Shown: positions 38,739-49,459 of the stretch, piece by piece
Layout: the number at the start of each line of letters is the position of its first letter
How positions within the stretch are numbered: position 1 is the first letter of the stretch
Translations under genes and position numbers: made by a program
The notes under the pieces: generated by a model
What the model was told of the DNA's origin: nothing
The model's input: the letters and a program-made list of their open reading frames with translations, nothing else
The model's database searches: none
Assembly: GCA_028753945.1 (NCBI GenBank)
Contig: JAPNXP010000003.1
Location: 4,526,001-4,590,000 of the forward strand
Direction: 5' to 3'
DNA length: 64,000 nt
DNA from: Hexactinellida sp. DTS-2022
Taxonomy: Eukaryota > Porifera > Hexactinellida

Positions 38739-39996
38739 CATGATTGTACAGGTAGTATATCAAGAATATATGTAAATTTATAGGATTGACTGTGTTATTA
38801 ACTAACTTTATATTGAAATTAATGAGAAAATCATGGTCTTAATATTTTATTGGTTTGGAGAGCGAGAGCAGGTTTAAACTATGAAAGTTGCGACTGAATT
38901 TAATTTACAATCCCCTCCTATGTATGTCCGACGAATTAATATCAGTGTACCTATTTAAATTGATTAGCCAGGTATGTCTCTAATTGGTCATCATCTGAGA
39001 CAGCTCTAAATTGAATCAAACTTGCTCATAATTTCATTTTGAACGAGAATAATATCCTCCTTACAATTTGCATTAATTTATTCAAATCTGCAAAGTTAAT
39101 ACTGTATCAATTAAATGGGAATAGTTAGTTCCATAAAGATGGTTACTCATTCCTGGAAATAACAAATGTTAATTAATTGTATAATTTGAGGTATGATCGT
39201 TGAGCAAATCACCATTTATTTACACTCCATATATTTACCACAGAGACTAGTACACAGGCAATGTGAATGATCTGATCAGATGCTTTGTTATAATTAATTA
39301 GTCACATTATTTACAACCAAACTATATATTCCAATCTTTTTGTAGCTCTGGGAATATAACTATTTTGTGGACTGACTAATACGAGTTTTAATCACCTGTT
39401 CTTATATGAATAACTAATCTAACCAACTTGATATATTTATTACAGACGCCGCACATCCATTTGGGAAGTGTTACGGCGAAAGATTAATGATATATTCACC
39501 CGTTCGATAAATTGTACTAAAATTGGTCCAGGACGCAATACCGTTCATAATTACCTGTTATAGCCATACCTATTTATAATAATTAGTTATAGCGTTGAAA
39601 GCTAGCCCTAGTTTTATTTGTATTCATCCATTTGTTCATCTATTTGTAAACAACAACAATTAATATTCATACTAGAAATACCCCCTTCCCCTGCTCATAT
39701 AGGCCAGGCCTTGATCATAAGGATATTCCCGCGTTTCAAGGTAAGTATGGTTTATATCCCCCACCTCTAAGCCAGGAAGCGGAGTAATCAAGGAAGATCG
39801 ATTATACTGGTAATATATTGAACTAATTATTAATTATTAGGTCTACACGCTTATTATGTCTATTCGTACCAGAATGTGATCTAACAAATTAAGAGAAAGG
39901 GAGAAGAGTCTCGTTCCAATGGTATCTATTAATCATGGTCAATGTGACTTGAATAAATTCTTACTAACCAGAGTTTAAGGTCGATTCAATATGATC
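38739..39996. other. No gene or repeat recognised
   Basis: AT-rich sequence with no frame over 60 codons that looks coding and no clear inverted repeats. Confidence 0.4.
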
Positions 39997-40158
39997 CAGC
40001 GATTCCCAACCTTTTACAACCATGGACCTCCTATAGCAAATATTAGACATTCTGTGAACCCCCTCCCAGACCGCAATACAAAATTATAAATCGTGTGGAT
40101 CCCTTACTGCCGTCATTGGATCTCCAAGGGGTACATTCACCCAGGTTGGAAACCACCG
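39997..40158. mobile_element. hAT-type MITE (CAGCGATTCCCAACC family)
   Basis: The left end CAGCGATTCCCAACCTTTT and right end GGTTGGAAACCACCG are imperfect inverted repeats. The body matches the copies at 32232-32356 and 54497-54644 (TTCTGTGAACCCCC..CCC motif). Diverged and old. Confidence 0.75.
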
Positions 40159-40300
40159 AACTAAATAATCGCATTAGCTTTAGGGATAACTCGAAAAAAA
40201 TTATAGAAAGTCCGCACTTTGCCGGACCCGCATTTAGGAAGTTTTACTTTGCGTTAATAATCAGTAAATTAATTTTCTAACAAACGGTATTTTAACATGT

Positions 40301-40427
40301 ACGAGCCCTTCGGTCTCGGTCACTTCGCGACGGATCACTCTCTCACAAAAGTCGCTTCGCGACTTTTGTTTGTTCGTGTTACACACTACGCAACACAATT
40401 AATTAACGGCCGCTTTGCGGCCTTAAA
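40301..40427 (-). mobile_element. Solo 3' end of Helitron-like family A
   Basis: Reading on the minus strand it ends with CGAGACCGAAGGGCTCGT and carries the GGCC..GCAAAGC..GGCC and AAAAGTCGCGAAGCGACTTT hairpins. The 5' portion of the element is absent. Compare 56899-57015 and 57479-57599. Confidence 0.75.
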
Positions 40428-40769
40428 CTCCTAAAATATCACTCATATAAAATAAGTTAAACCTGTGACTTGTAAATTACACGTACTCAATTCAGTATAT
40501 TGCTATTTGGGACCCAAGTATCACAATTTGTAATTTTATAATGTGAAAACTCTTTTCCAGTCATTGAAAATTCTACTATTAGAAAATGAATTTGCTGATA
40601 TAGTATAAGCAATTCCTAGTATATGTAAATCTTAGGTAGTATAATGTTTATTAATTGGTGGCTATTAATAAATACAAGTCAGAACAACGTGTATTTAATA
40701 AGTATTTATTGAATTACAGAGTAAATGTAGTAAAAGCAGGTACAAATATATTAATTTTTATCAACAGTA

Positions 40770-41596
40770 CAGTAAACATTGGATTTAGCGATATAGGCTT
40801 TAGCGACAAATCGCTAATAACGACCTATTTCCCTTGCCCAGAAGTGCGCAGCACTATTTGCACACAGCTTGCTTCGGGTACAACGACATGATAAATAACG
40901 ACACTTCGAATTTATCGACATATTTCTATGCCCGCTGCCTCGAAATTCCATCGGATATTACGACTTTGGAATGCAGAATGCGTATAGCTCCGGGCTCGAT
41001 TTGTCTAAATAGTTAATAATTGAGTTTTGATTGATCTAAATATTAACCAATTAAAATTTCTCCTGTTTTGAATCTACAGCTGGCTTCTTATCAAAATGAA
41101 AACGTATTTAAAGCCATTAGTATGTACAATGCCATTTATCTATCATCGTCATGGTTTCGAGCGGAGGTGGCAAAATAAAGCGCTTTTCTTTTGCTGAAAA
41201 ATACGAAATTTTAAAGGAGCTTGATGCAGGTGCGAAGAGACCATTATTGGAGCGGAAACATGGTATTTCTCATGGGACCTCACATGCATTATTATATTAA
41301 AAAGTCAATCGGGAGAATGGTTTTGTGCCGTAACTCGGTGGTTGTCGTGTTTCAGAGGTGCCGCTTTTAGAGGATTACCTGTACATATACTACTACATTG
41401 TATATCATCATATTTATACCTCATCAATTGTGATTGGTTCGTGTTAAAAAGAGTGTTGCACCATATGAAAATATGAATAAATTTGGGATAGAAAGTATAT
41501 AATGCATATTTGGAGGTACTTTGGATTTAGCGACACATCGCATATAGTGACCTTTTTAGCCTGCCCAAACGAGTGTCGTTAAATCCAATGTTTACT
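40770..41596 (+). mobile_element. Pogo/Tigger-like DNA transposon remnant
   Basis: The left end TACAGTAAACATTGGATTTA and right end TAAATCCAATGTTTACT are inverted repeats beside TA, with further TTTAGCGAC/GTCGTTAAA sub-repeats. Between them lies the N-terminus of a transposase. The element is about 0.8 kb, too short for a full pogo transposase with its DDE domain. Confidence 0.75.
41151..41300 (+). pseudogene. CENP-B-like helix-turn-helix start of a pogo transposase
   Basis: The 49-codon frame MVSSGGGKIKRFSFAEKYEI continues LKELDAGAKRPLLERKHGIS. It matches the first helix-turn-helix of pogo/Tigger transposases (the KRxxxxxxEKxxIL pattern). It ends at a stop after ~49 codons, and nothing resembling the DDE part follows. 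Confidence 0.7.
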
Positions 41597-42276
41597 CATA
41601 GCCTACTCATGGCCTACTTAATATACGGCTATATATGTCGCCGAGAAGGCCATAAAACAAAGAGGCCAGTTTCTAATTTTCATTCTAGGATAAACTATGC
41701 CTCCTATTGTTGTTATTTTGGTTGTATATGGGGTAATCAACCATTGCGAGTCCATTAGAACCACTTTTTAGAATCTCAGATTTGTGGTTAAGCTATTTAG
41801 GCGCCATTTAACGATGACACCACAAATATACAAAAATATACAATTCGAGTCTAAAGAACTACAAGAAAATGAAAATAATTTGCAAATATACTTAGAATAC
41901 ATTTTCCGAATATATAATGAGAATGAATACTATATATAAACCAGCAATTATATACGTTTTATGGACGAAAATAGTAAGTTGTAATTCGGATAATACATGT
42001 ATTTTAGCATGTGGTTGCTTTATAATTTTTAAAAAATTTAGAATGTCGCCATTTTGTGATTTAGTAGCCTTTGGGGTATGAAATATATCCCTATTTAGTA
42101 TTCCTATTATAAAATTATTAGAAAGTAGGAAGTAACTGAAATTTATGATATTTGAATTTTTTTCATTTTACCAAAAATTGTTACCGTCATCATTAAATAG
42201 CGCCTAAATAGCTTAACCACAAATCTGAGATTCTCAAAAGTGGTTCTAATGGACTCGCAATGGTTGATTACCCCAT

Positions 42277-43067
42277 AATTATTACAGACATGGGGTCAAG
42301 CCCTTTCAAAAGGGCTTAAGTCCAAGCCCATCCCTTATCAGAAGGGCTTAAGCACAAGCCCTTTTTGAAAAAGGGCTTAAGTCCAAGCTCAAGCCCTTAA
42401 TAAAGGGCTTAAGTCCGGACTTAAGTCTTTTACTCTAATTATTTAGAAATCCATACCGTATTTTATTGAATAAGTGCCTTGAAAAGGGCTTAAAAGGCAG
42501 GGTTGCCGTGGGAAGGAAATTTTCATTCCCATTCCCATCCCATTCCCACAGGATTTCTGTGGGAATTCCCATAGGATTCCCACAGGATTTCCCATAGGAT
42601 TCCCACAGGATTCCCACATGTGGGAAATCCCATAGCATTTACAATTTTACACAGGATTCCTACGTATGGGAATTCGCCTATATAGTGTTCATGAATCATT
42701 ATGGTTTGTCTACAACCATAATGTACACTATGCTTTATTGTAATATGATGATCTATATGAATGTGTGGAAATTCTAATGATAGTCCTATGGGAATTCCCA
42801 TAGGATTCCCACATGTGGGAATTCCCATAGGTTTCCCACAGGATTCCCACATGTGGGAATTCCCATAGGCTAAAAAAAATTCCCATTCCCATCCCATATG
42901 GGAATCCTGTGGGAATTCCCACAGGATTCCCATACCCACGGCAACCCTGTTAAAAGGGCTTGATTCTCATCTATAAAGGGCTTAAGTACAAGTCCGGATT
43001 TAAGCCCTCTCAAAAATGGGCTTAAGTCCAAAGGGATTAAGCCATTTGGGGCTTGATCCCATTCCTG
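42277..43067. mobile_element. AAGGGCTTAAG-rich MITE inserted in the palindrome arm
   Basis: The arms carry many AAGGGCTTAAGTCCAAGCCC repeats. The ends are near CAGACATGGGGTCAAGCCC and GGGGCTTGATCCCATTCCTG, imperfect inverts with hAT-like CAG starts. Comparison with the intact left arm of the host palindrome places the insertion inside ACCCCATATACAACC. The exact edges are uncertain by a few bases. Confidence 0.7.
42498..42949. mobile_element. hAT MITE, CAGGGTTGCCGTGGG ends, 8-bp duplication
   Basis: Terminal inverted repeats CAGGGTTGCCGTGGG / CCCACGGCAACCCTG flanked by a perfect TTAAAAGG duplication (42490-42497 and 42950-42957). The arms are arrays of GGAATTCCCATAGGATTCCC. These repeats produce long but meaningless frames (MGIPTG-like) on the minus strand. 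Confidence 0.93.
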
Positions 43068-43180
43068 CGCCCATATACAACCCAAATAACAACAATGGGA
43101 GACATAGTTTATCCTAGAATGAAAATTATAAACTGGCCTCTTTGTTTTATGGCCTTCTCGGCGACATATATAGCCGTATA

Positions 43181-43690
43181 TTGGGCATTAGGATCGAACG
43201 ATCAAAGATCGCGCGATCACAATCGCGATCTTTTTTGACGATCGAAGCAGGATCGTCGATCGTATTTTACAGAACGATCGAAATGGAGATCGCGATCATT
43301 TTTTTGCATAAATTTTCGATCCTACATTCCGATCTTTTAGAAAAGGTTCCCAATTAAATTCATTAATAATATAGCACGTGTCAATTTTAACACTTATGTA
43401 TTTAATTTGAATACGATTATTAATTCAATTTATCCATAACCAGGCCCGTAACAATAAAATATTTTTCAGGTTGTTGAAAATCTAACTTCACTGTTTCTAA
43501 AAGTTGTTCAAGTTGAAACCTGAGCATCCTTAATAGTTACTACGGCAAATAAGAAATGATCGCAAAAATGATCGGGATCGGATCGGCGATCATTTGTAAA
43601 AATGCGATCGGGATCGAGATCGCGATACTATTTTAAGTGAAGATCGGGATCGAGATCGCGATCAATTTTTGGCGATCGACTAATGCCCTA
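43181..43690. mobile_element. hAT MITE made of GATCG motifs, 8-bp duplication
   Basis: The ends TTGGGCATTAGGATCG / CGATCGACTAATGCCCTA correspond to a TWGGGCATTAG terminal repeat. It is flanked by a perfect GCCGTATA duplication (43173-43180 and 43691-43698). The arms are dense in GATCGCGATC and GGGATCGAGATCGCGATC. Confidence 0.9.
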
Positions 43691-43712
43691 GCCGTATATT
43701 AAGTAGGCCATG

Positions 43713-44390
43713 GTGTGGTATCTACAGTGGTGTCTGCCATTAGCAATTGCTCTATTAGTAAGTTATTTTTATGTCCGAAGCTAGCATTAATGCTAATTCT
43801 GCTCGTAGAATAGCAAGTTAGCCTATTAGTAAGCAAATTTCGTGTAAAATATAACTTACGCAAACGCCACTGTATTTACATTTGTAGCTGTATTTATTGT
43901 ACGACCCTTGTCACGAGCGAACACTTTGCAGGACGGATAATAATGTAATATAATACTTATTGACTTGCAATGAGTGACCATCTTTAAGATATGACAAGTT
44001 ATGCTGTAGAGCTAGAGTGCAGGCTCTAATATCCTAACTACGATTTACGAACTCACCAGGCTGCCCCAATGTTATCCTATACATTTATTTAGCCTTAGTT
44101 ATACGAACATGTTTGACTGGTCCCAACGAGTTCGGGTTATCTAGGTTGCATTGTACAAGGAAATGAATCAATGTACGTATGTGATTGCATATATTGTGAA
44201 CACTCTATACAATACGTATTCAGCTGCGTGAACGAGCACCTTTAATTTATGGATACTTTTTTGGGAACGCGTGGTCGGGTATGACAGGATTCATTGGATT
44301 TGTAAACGAATAACCATAGTCACATACTTAACCGAAAATAAATAGCAATTAATATGAAACAGAGAGTTCAATTCAAACCACGAGTTGGTG
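43713..44390. other. No gene recognised
   Basis: Mixed-composition DNA without a convincing frame or repeat. Confidence 0.4.
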
Positions 44391-44539
44391 TGAAGATCTA
44401 TAGTTCTTATTAATTTAAAGTTATTATACTATTGTTTAAGTACAGAGTTCAGAACGTGTACCGAGAGAGTCTGTACTTGTATACTATACAGGAGTGCCTA
44501 CTGGGGTATGTAGGTAGCGACAGTACGGTGGTACCTAAG

Positions 44540-44589
44540 GTGGTCGAGGGTTACCCTCCTGATGAGTCCTTGAGATAGGACGAAACCAC
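44540..44589 (+). ncRNA. Hammerhead self-cleaving ribozyme core
   Basis: All conserved core positions are present in order. Stem III 5' strand GTGGT (44540-44544), cleavage base C (44545, site GUC), stem I GAGGG-TTA-CCCTC (44546-44558), CTGATGA (44559-44565), stem II GTCC-TTGAGATA-GGAC (44566-44581), GAA (44582-44584), and stem III 3' strand ACCAC (44585-44589), which pairs fully with GTGGT. A competing pairing exists: GGTA at 44615-44618 followed by GAGGG (44619-44623) could pair with ACC and CCCTC, which would make a stem-I-open (type I) form with a longer loop. CCTAAG (44534-44539) and CTTAGG (44628-44633) could extend that form. Hammerheads are known in Penelope-like elements, SINE-like repeats and retrozymes; no such element body is recognised around it. 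Confidence 0.85.
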
Positions 44590-44850
44590 GCATACAATAT
44601 GTTATGCCCTGTAAGGTAGAGGGCTGGCTTAGGGTCGTATGGACCAGGGACTGTCCACTATCTTACAATCGATTTGGCAAAATAAATCGATATCCAGTTA
44701 ACCGTGGCGATAAATCGATATCGAATCGTAACTGTAGCCTCAGAAAGGCCAATCAACCCCACCCCTGAGTTCATATTATAGAATGATCTGTTGTAATATA
44801 AATTGTTTATACACAAAAAATATACGTGTATGCAAACAATAACCTATTAT
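44590..44850. other. 3' flank of the membrane-protein gene; small inverted ATCGATAT motifs
   Basis: Repeated AAATCGATAT motifs near 44690-44730. No coding frame. Confidence 0.4.
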
Positions 44851-45927
44851 CTAGTAGTCAACTCTCTTATAGATCAATCGTTGTCCACTGTCATCATACA
44901 TCAGTTTGATGTGAAATGGTTTAGACACAAGCTGTCTGTATCTGAGACCTTTTCGTATGAATGTAAACAGTAGAATACAGTTCAACAGGGTGGATACAAA
45001 AGCCCAATTAACTAACGAAATGCGTTCAATAACTCCAAATATTGAATAACCAATCAAGTATATTGTATGAATTTCTGTGTATACCGCAAGAGAGAGTTGT
45101 AATTGAGGAAAAAGTAAGTGTACTACACTCTTGAAGACACTCTCGTACATTGTAATAACTGCATTCGATATAATCAATCCACCGCCAAATATTCCAACTA
45201 ATAAGGAGCTCCATTTATAGTTCGCTACTTGAGAACTGAAATATTTGAGTTTCTTCGGTTCATGTATATAATCCAAACATTTTGATTTCAGAGCTATGTG
45301 TAGCTTCCTCATCCGCTTATAAATACTCCAACAATAGCAGATTAGGATTATATCTGTGACTATTACACCAACACAGTCAACCAGAAAATCTCCAACTGTG
45401 GTGATAGCAAAAGTGATAATGCACAGCCAGAAAGTTATCTTACACTCTCGATTGAGTATACTGAAATCAATATTAGAACTCGCTACTACTTTAATTAAGA
45501 AGAGACAGAGCATATTGAAAAGGCTGATAGGTACTATTGCAAGTACAAGGATAATCGGTTCATAGAACTGTAATATGAGTTTAATGCAAACATGTCTATC
45601 TATGTGATAATACTCTGCTGGGAAAATAATAATATCTTTAAACAGAACTAAAAATAGAAACAAAATAATTTCGAGGGTTATTATTAGACTTGACAACCCA
45701 AACTTAACATAGTTCGCAGTGGCCGTCTTATAATTAGCGTCATTTGTATGTCTCGCTTTATTCCTTACTTGTTTCCAGTACCTAGATGAACAGACCAGAA
45801 AGATACAATTCAAAATCCCGATTGGTATTCCAACTGAACTCGGTACTGCGATCACGAATTGAAATACTCTTTTAAACTCAACACTGTTTAAGATATAACC
45901 ATCAGTAAGATTATAGGCCACTAACAT
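44851..45927 (-). CDS. Unrecognised multipass membrane protein (7-8 TM)
   Basis: Complete 358-aa intronless frame with ATG at 45927. Hydrophobic segments lie near residues 20-45 (VIAVPSSVGIPIGILNCIFLV), 72-96, 115-145, 167-187, 188-208, 242-268 and 285-330 (one or two passes). A short Asn-bearing extracellular N-terminus and a basic cytoplasmic tail (RKGLRYRQ..) give a layout like a rhodopsin-type GPCR. I see no DRY, CWxP or NPxxY motif, so no family can be assigned. It lies in transposon-rich DNA, with a hammerhead motif about 260 bp past its stop. The nearest gene is over 2 kb away. The uninterrupted length and consistent hydrophobic pattern support a real gene. Confidence 0.75.
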   Translation of the reverse strand: MLVAYNLTDGYILNSVEFKRVFQFVIAVPSSVGIPIGILNCIFLVCSSRYWKQVRNKARHTNDANYKTATANYVKFGLSSLIITLEIILFLFLVLFKDIIIFPAEYYHIDRHVCIKLILQFYEPIILVLAIVPISLFNMLCLFLIKVVASSNIDFSILNRECKITFWLCIITFAITTVGDFLVDCVGVIVTDIILICYCWSIYKRMRKLHIALKSKCLDYIHEPKKLKYFSSQVANYKWSSLLVGIFGGGLIISNAVITMYESVFKSVVHLLFPQLQLSLAVYTEIHTIYLIGYSIFGVIERISLVNWAFVSTLLNCILLFTFIRKGLRYRQLVSKPFHIKLMYDDSGQRLIYKRVDY

Positions 45928-46237
45928 TATATTGTCTTTTAGATTATTGGTTTAAATTATAGTAGGGTTACTTAAATCCATATTTATAAGTAAGTTTTAA
46001 CTCGTTTAATTTAGTTTCAGACGTGAACTACGTAATATTATCATACACAGTTCACGTTTTAGATTATTTGTAACAATCATTGATTAATTACAAAAAACCA
46101 CTAACATGTAGATGTGCAATTGTGCATGCATAATATTACAAAACCTGAAAATTATTAGGTGAAATCGCTTTCTATAAGGATTATGTAATGTTTGCTTATA
46201 AGACAAAACTTTGCTAAGAGAGTAAATATTACACAAC
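45928..46237. other. Upstream flank of the membrane-protein gene
   Basis: AT-rich and without a frame. It probably contains the promoter; no motif can be assigned. Confidence 0.4.
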
Positions 46238-46619
46238 CAGTATTCCCCCTAAGCCAAGTTATGGGTCTCATTCGACCGGCCTCGTGCCAGCTTTCATCGA
46301 CTGATAAATTTCAAAAAGGACAATAATCTGCTGGAGAATACGACACTTTTTAACACATGAATACAATATATGACGCTCTCACGGTAAAAACTCTAAAAGG
46401 CATGCTTTTACTATGCTTACATACTACACGCAACCTTCAAATTAAATAGGAACCATTCCTCCATCCCGGTAAATGGTCTTGCTTTCGATTTTGAGGGGTG
46501 AAAATACATTTTGGAAGTCATCATGAGCGGCTGCAGAGTCTATTTGACCGGCCGCTGGGTGATTAAATTGGTGTTTTGACCGGCCAGCCGGCCGGTCAAA
46601 AGGCTTAGGGGGAACACTG
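46238..46619. mobile_element. hAT MITE with CCGGCC-rich centre, perfect 8-bp duplication
   Basis: Ends CAGTATTCCCCCTAAGCC / GGCTTAGGGGGAACACTG flanked by TACACAAC on both sides (46230-46237 and 46620-46627). The inner part has TTTTGACCGGCCAGCCGGCC inverted against CATTCGACCGGCC. Confidence 0.93.
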
Positions 46620-47172
46620 TACACAACCCACTCTCAAAAGTTATTTACTTGTTATTTATTACAAATTGAATCCAATATTTATAAAAATACAAGTAAGTTG
46701 ACTTCGTGACAACGACCCTGTTTATCTATTACCGACAATTACGTGTACTTCTACGTATAAACTAAATAGTAAATACGTACATACTTTCCAATCCTCCAGA
46801 ATTCCCAGGAATAGCCTATATCACCTATATCACTCTATCACTTGCCTATATCACTCTTCCTCTTTCAATCGTTAGGTCCGTTAGGCGATGCTGATTCATG
46901 GAAAGTAATGGAAATGTCCGGGAAGAGGAATGCATGGGCAATACATAGAAACGCCTTAAAACATCCCAGAAAGGCAGGACGATAGTTTTATGTTGCTTTC
47001 AAAGGTTCTTGTACTTTCAGTTCATCAAGCCTCTAGGTGCCCCAACTGCGACAACTCATCTGAGTACTGATGAGCGACACAACTCTCAGATGTTTTCAGA
47101 AGTTCGCAGACATTTAAATGTGCTCCTCTTTAACACTTGGCACAACGCAATCATTATCATTAATGGAAGGAA

Positions 47173-47855
47173 TTACTTATACGTATGTCGGCCGCCGACA
47201 TATAAGCAAAAGTCGCCGACAAATAAGGATTTAACCGAGTTGATTCCTCCATAATAGCTTATTAATTCCAATATTCCAGGGACTTTCTAGAATACTCCAT
47301 AATACTCACATTAATAGTTCAGGTTTTTAGATCGCTGCCCATTCATAATCTTAGTACCTTAAATAGACCAGAATTGTTAATTTCATGTTGTTAATCTAAT
47401 ACCAGTGGCGGCTTTAGCTCTTTCGGCGCCCCACGTAAAAGTATCTTGGCGCCCCGCGTTTTCCATTAAATACTAATTGAATATGTAATTTTTCGCCCCT
47501 AAATCATGGCGCCCCACGCGGTTGCTTGTGTTGCGTGTGCCTAAAGCCGGCCCTGTCTACTACTTAAAGTCGCTTCTTACTCGATAGCTAGGTTCTTTTT
47601 CCTCCATAAAAGTTTATTAATTTCCAATCTTCCAGGGACTTTTCCTCTAATACTCTATAATATACTCACTTGAAAATTTCAGGTTTTAGTTCGCTGCCCA
47701 TTCGTAATCCTAGTTCCTTAACTATTCAGGTACTTAATACTTATTTATTTAGATCAGCCATGATAATCATTTTTACGAATTGTTATTCATAAATTCGAGA
47801 CAATTCGTTCATTTTAGATGAATTCATTATATGTCGGCGGCCCACATATAAGTAA
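47173..47855. mobile_element. Element with ATTACTTATA..GTCGGC inverted ends and an inner direct repeat
   Basis: The left ATTACTTATACGTATGTCGG and right GTCGGCGGCCCACATATAAG ends are imperfect inverted repeats. Inside, a ~135-bp segment (CTCCATAAT..TTATTAATTCCAA..CCAGGGACTTT to GCTGCCCATTC) occurs twice in direct orientation near 47242-47375 and 47598-47735. No ORF. Confidence 0.6.
47403..47555. mobile_element. hAT MITE, CAGTGGCGGCTTTAG ends
   Basis: The inverted ends CAGTGGCGGCTTTAG / CTAAAGCCGGCCCTG are separated by GGCGCCCC repeats. Flanking octamers TCTAATAC and TCTACTAC match at 7 of 8 positions. It lies between the two direct repeats of the 47173 element. Confidence 0.88.
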
Positions 47856-48043
47856 TCTGTTAATTATATTAGTATTTTGTTCTCATCAATCTCAGATGAA
47901 ATAATGTAATTGTTTATTTTCCAACATTTCTAGATAATTGGTATGGCAGGTATATTTTTATTGAATCATTGGATGTATTAATTATTTTTAGGTGCAGTGG
48001 TGTTTGTAATAGCAAGTCGCATTTAGCATGAAATTTCTTGATA

Positions 48044-48384
48044 ACGAGCCCTTCGGTCTCGGTCGCTTTGCGACAGATCTGTGCTACGCACCTCAAGTTA
48101 ACGTCGCTGTGCGACCTTACTCCTCACCCTTTCTGCCATGGAAAAATGGTAGAAAGGGACGTTATTACATCTCTATATAAGATTTCCATAGTTTTAACTT
48201 GTTTCTCATATCATATTCTAAATTTATAAATGCGATATTCGTGTTCAGCATACTTGTTTACCTATTATAACATTTGGAACTTAGTCTCTATCTCAATTAT
48301 AAATGCGGTTTCTAGTCCCCCATCACTTTAATACAATCCGGACAAACACACAAACACACAACAATCGAGATTTAATAATATAGA
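48044..48384 (-). mobile_element. Helitron-like family A copy
   Basis: Minus-strand copy that begins TCTATATTATTAAATCTCG at 48384 and ends CCGAAGGGCTCGT at 48044. One internal repeat only, so it is shorter than 37531-38083. It ends about 70 bp upstream of the NHL gene copy. Confidence 0.8.
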
Positions 48385-48455
48385 TATGCGCATATTTCTA
48401 CTAATTGAACATATTTAACTACTTTGAAATAGTACTACACTATTTTATAGATAAA

Positions 48456-49256
48456 ATGAACAAAGAGAATCAATGGAATGTTAAGGAGTTTCTGAGATTT
48501 CCACTTCCAAATACTTATTCAAGTTCGCCTAGAGGGATAGCAGTGGATGAAGGGTTTGGCATTATGTACGTGTGTGACATGTTTCGAAGGATTATATACG
48601 TGTTCACTATGGAGGGAGAACATATCACTTCTTTTGGGAATAATTTACTTGACAAACCATGGGGTATTTTGCTGTATAGAGAAGAGCTATTTGTTACTGA
48701 CGTCGGGAGACATTCGGTGATATAATTTCGCGATTTTTGTTATGAAGAGGTGACTCAAATTCAAGTCAACTTCAGTTACCCTCGAGGCATGGCGATAGCC
48801 AATAGAACCAGTGAGCTGTTGGTAGCAGACTGCACTAACGAACGTGTAGTAGTCTGCTGCACTGAGCCTCTACGTTTCAGTAGAGAGTTTGCTCGAGATA
48901 TATCGAGTCCGTATGATGTGAATATTTGTAATCAAACTGATAAAGTATACGTTCTGAAAAGCAGACCTCCTTTTATCTTAAAGTATTCTTTGTCCGGTGA
49001 ATTGTTAGCGGAGTTATTTGAATATGGCTTGACAAAACCATGGTTCTTTTGTTCGTCTCATAAACTAGACTTGTTCATTTTCGGTGATTATAAGTCTAAT
49101 GACGTAAGAATATTCGACCAAAAAGAAAGACAAGTGAAACCGATTAATCAAAACGGCTCCGTGTTTGGTGTGACCTTGACGTCAGATCTGAAGTTAATAG
49201 TTGGGTCTGATGCTAGACTAAAGATTAAAATATACCAATTAACGCATAGGGAATAA
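48456..49256 (+). pseudogene. NHL-repeat gene copy with one in-frame TAA
   Basis: The frame from ATG 48456 (MNKENQWNVKEFLRF) to TAA 49256 has 266 codons with one internal TAA at 48723-48725. The same frame goes on directly (FRDFCYEEVTQ). NHL-type blades are visible: SPRGIAVDEGFGIMYVCDMF, KPWGILLYREELFVTDVGRHSV, YPRGMAIANRTSELLVADCTNERV, SPYDVNICNQTDKVYVLKS. Against the intact gene at 51019, HSVI-stop-FR aligns with HAVFRFK, where Gln or Arg would fit. The coiled coil present in that gene is missing. A Helitron-like copy ends just upstream and may have removed it, or an upstream exon exists (the start is preceded by TTTTATAG). NHL propellers bind RNA or proteins. Confidence 0.75.
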
Positions 49257-49459
49257 TTATAATTATGTAGATTTTATCAATTAACAAGATTCATTTGACT
49301 TGTGTATCGTTTCTATAGAGAAACAATGTATGTACATAAACTCTATTTCTAAGAATCTACTTTTACTGTGCTAGTTCAATTTCATTGCCTTGTTATTTTA
49401 ATTATTTATAAATTATAAAATTTGTTTCTTTCTGATAATAAATATTTTGGCCCGGCGCG

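Larger units (their letters stand above)
41608..43712. mobile_element. Palindromic element carrying three nested insertions
   Basis: The left arm from CATGGCCTACTTAATATACG (41608) is matched in reverse by the right arm ending at 43712. Shared stretches include CGGCGACATATATAGCCG, TTTATCCTAGAATGAAAAT and GGCGCCATTTAACGATGA-like sequence near the centre (about 41820-42190). The right arm is split by the AAGGGCTTAAG element (42277-43067), itself split by a hAT MITE (42498-42949), and further out by the GATCG-rich MITE (43181-43690). Confidence 0.85.

Noticed and set aside
42435-43085. Minus-strand frames rich in MGIPTG and GNSHMWES
   Set aside because: They are translations of the GGAATTCCCATAGG repeat in a MITE.
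47063-47090. Second hammerhead candidate (CTGATGAG near 47070)
   Set aside because: No GAAA after a stem II and no partner strand; only the heptamer matches.
47009-47254. 81-codon frame preceded by a splice-acceptor-like TTTCAG
   Set aside because: No recognisable domain, and its end overlaps the inverted end of a repeat at 47173.
28723-49256. Altered genetic code (TAA as Gln) to explain the lone stops in the NLR and NHL genes
   Set aside because: The transposase-like gene and the 51019 gene end normally at TAA, and no other in-frame TAA occurs in the intact genes.
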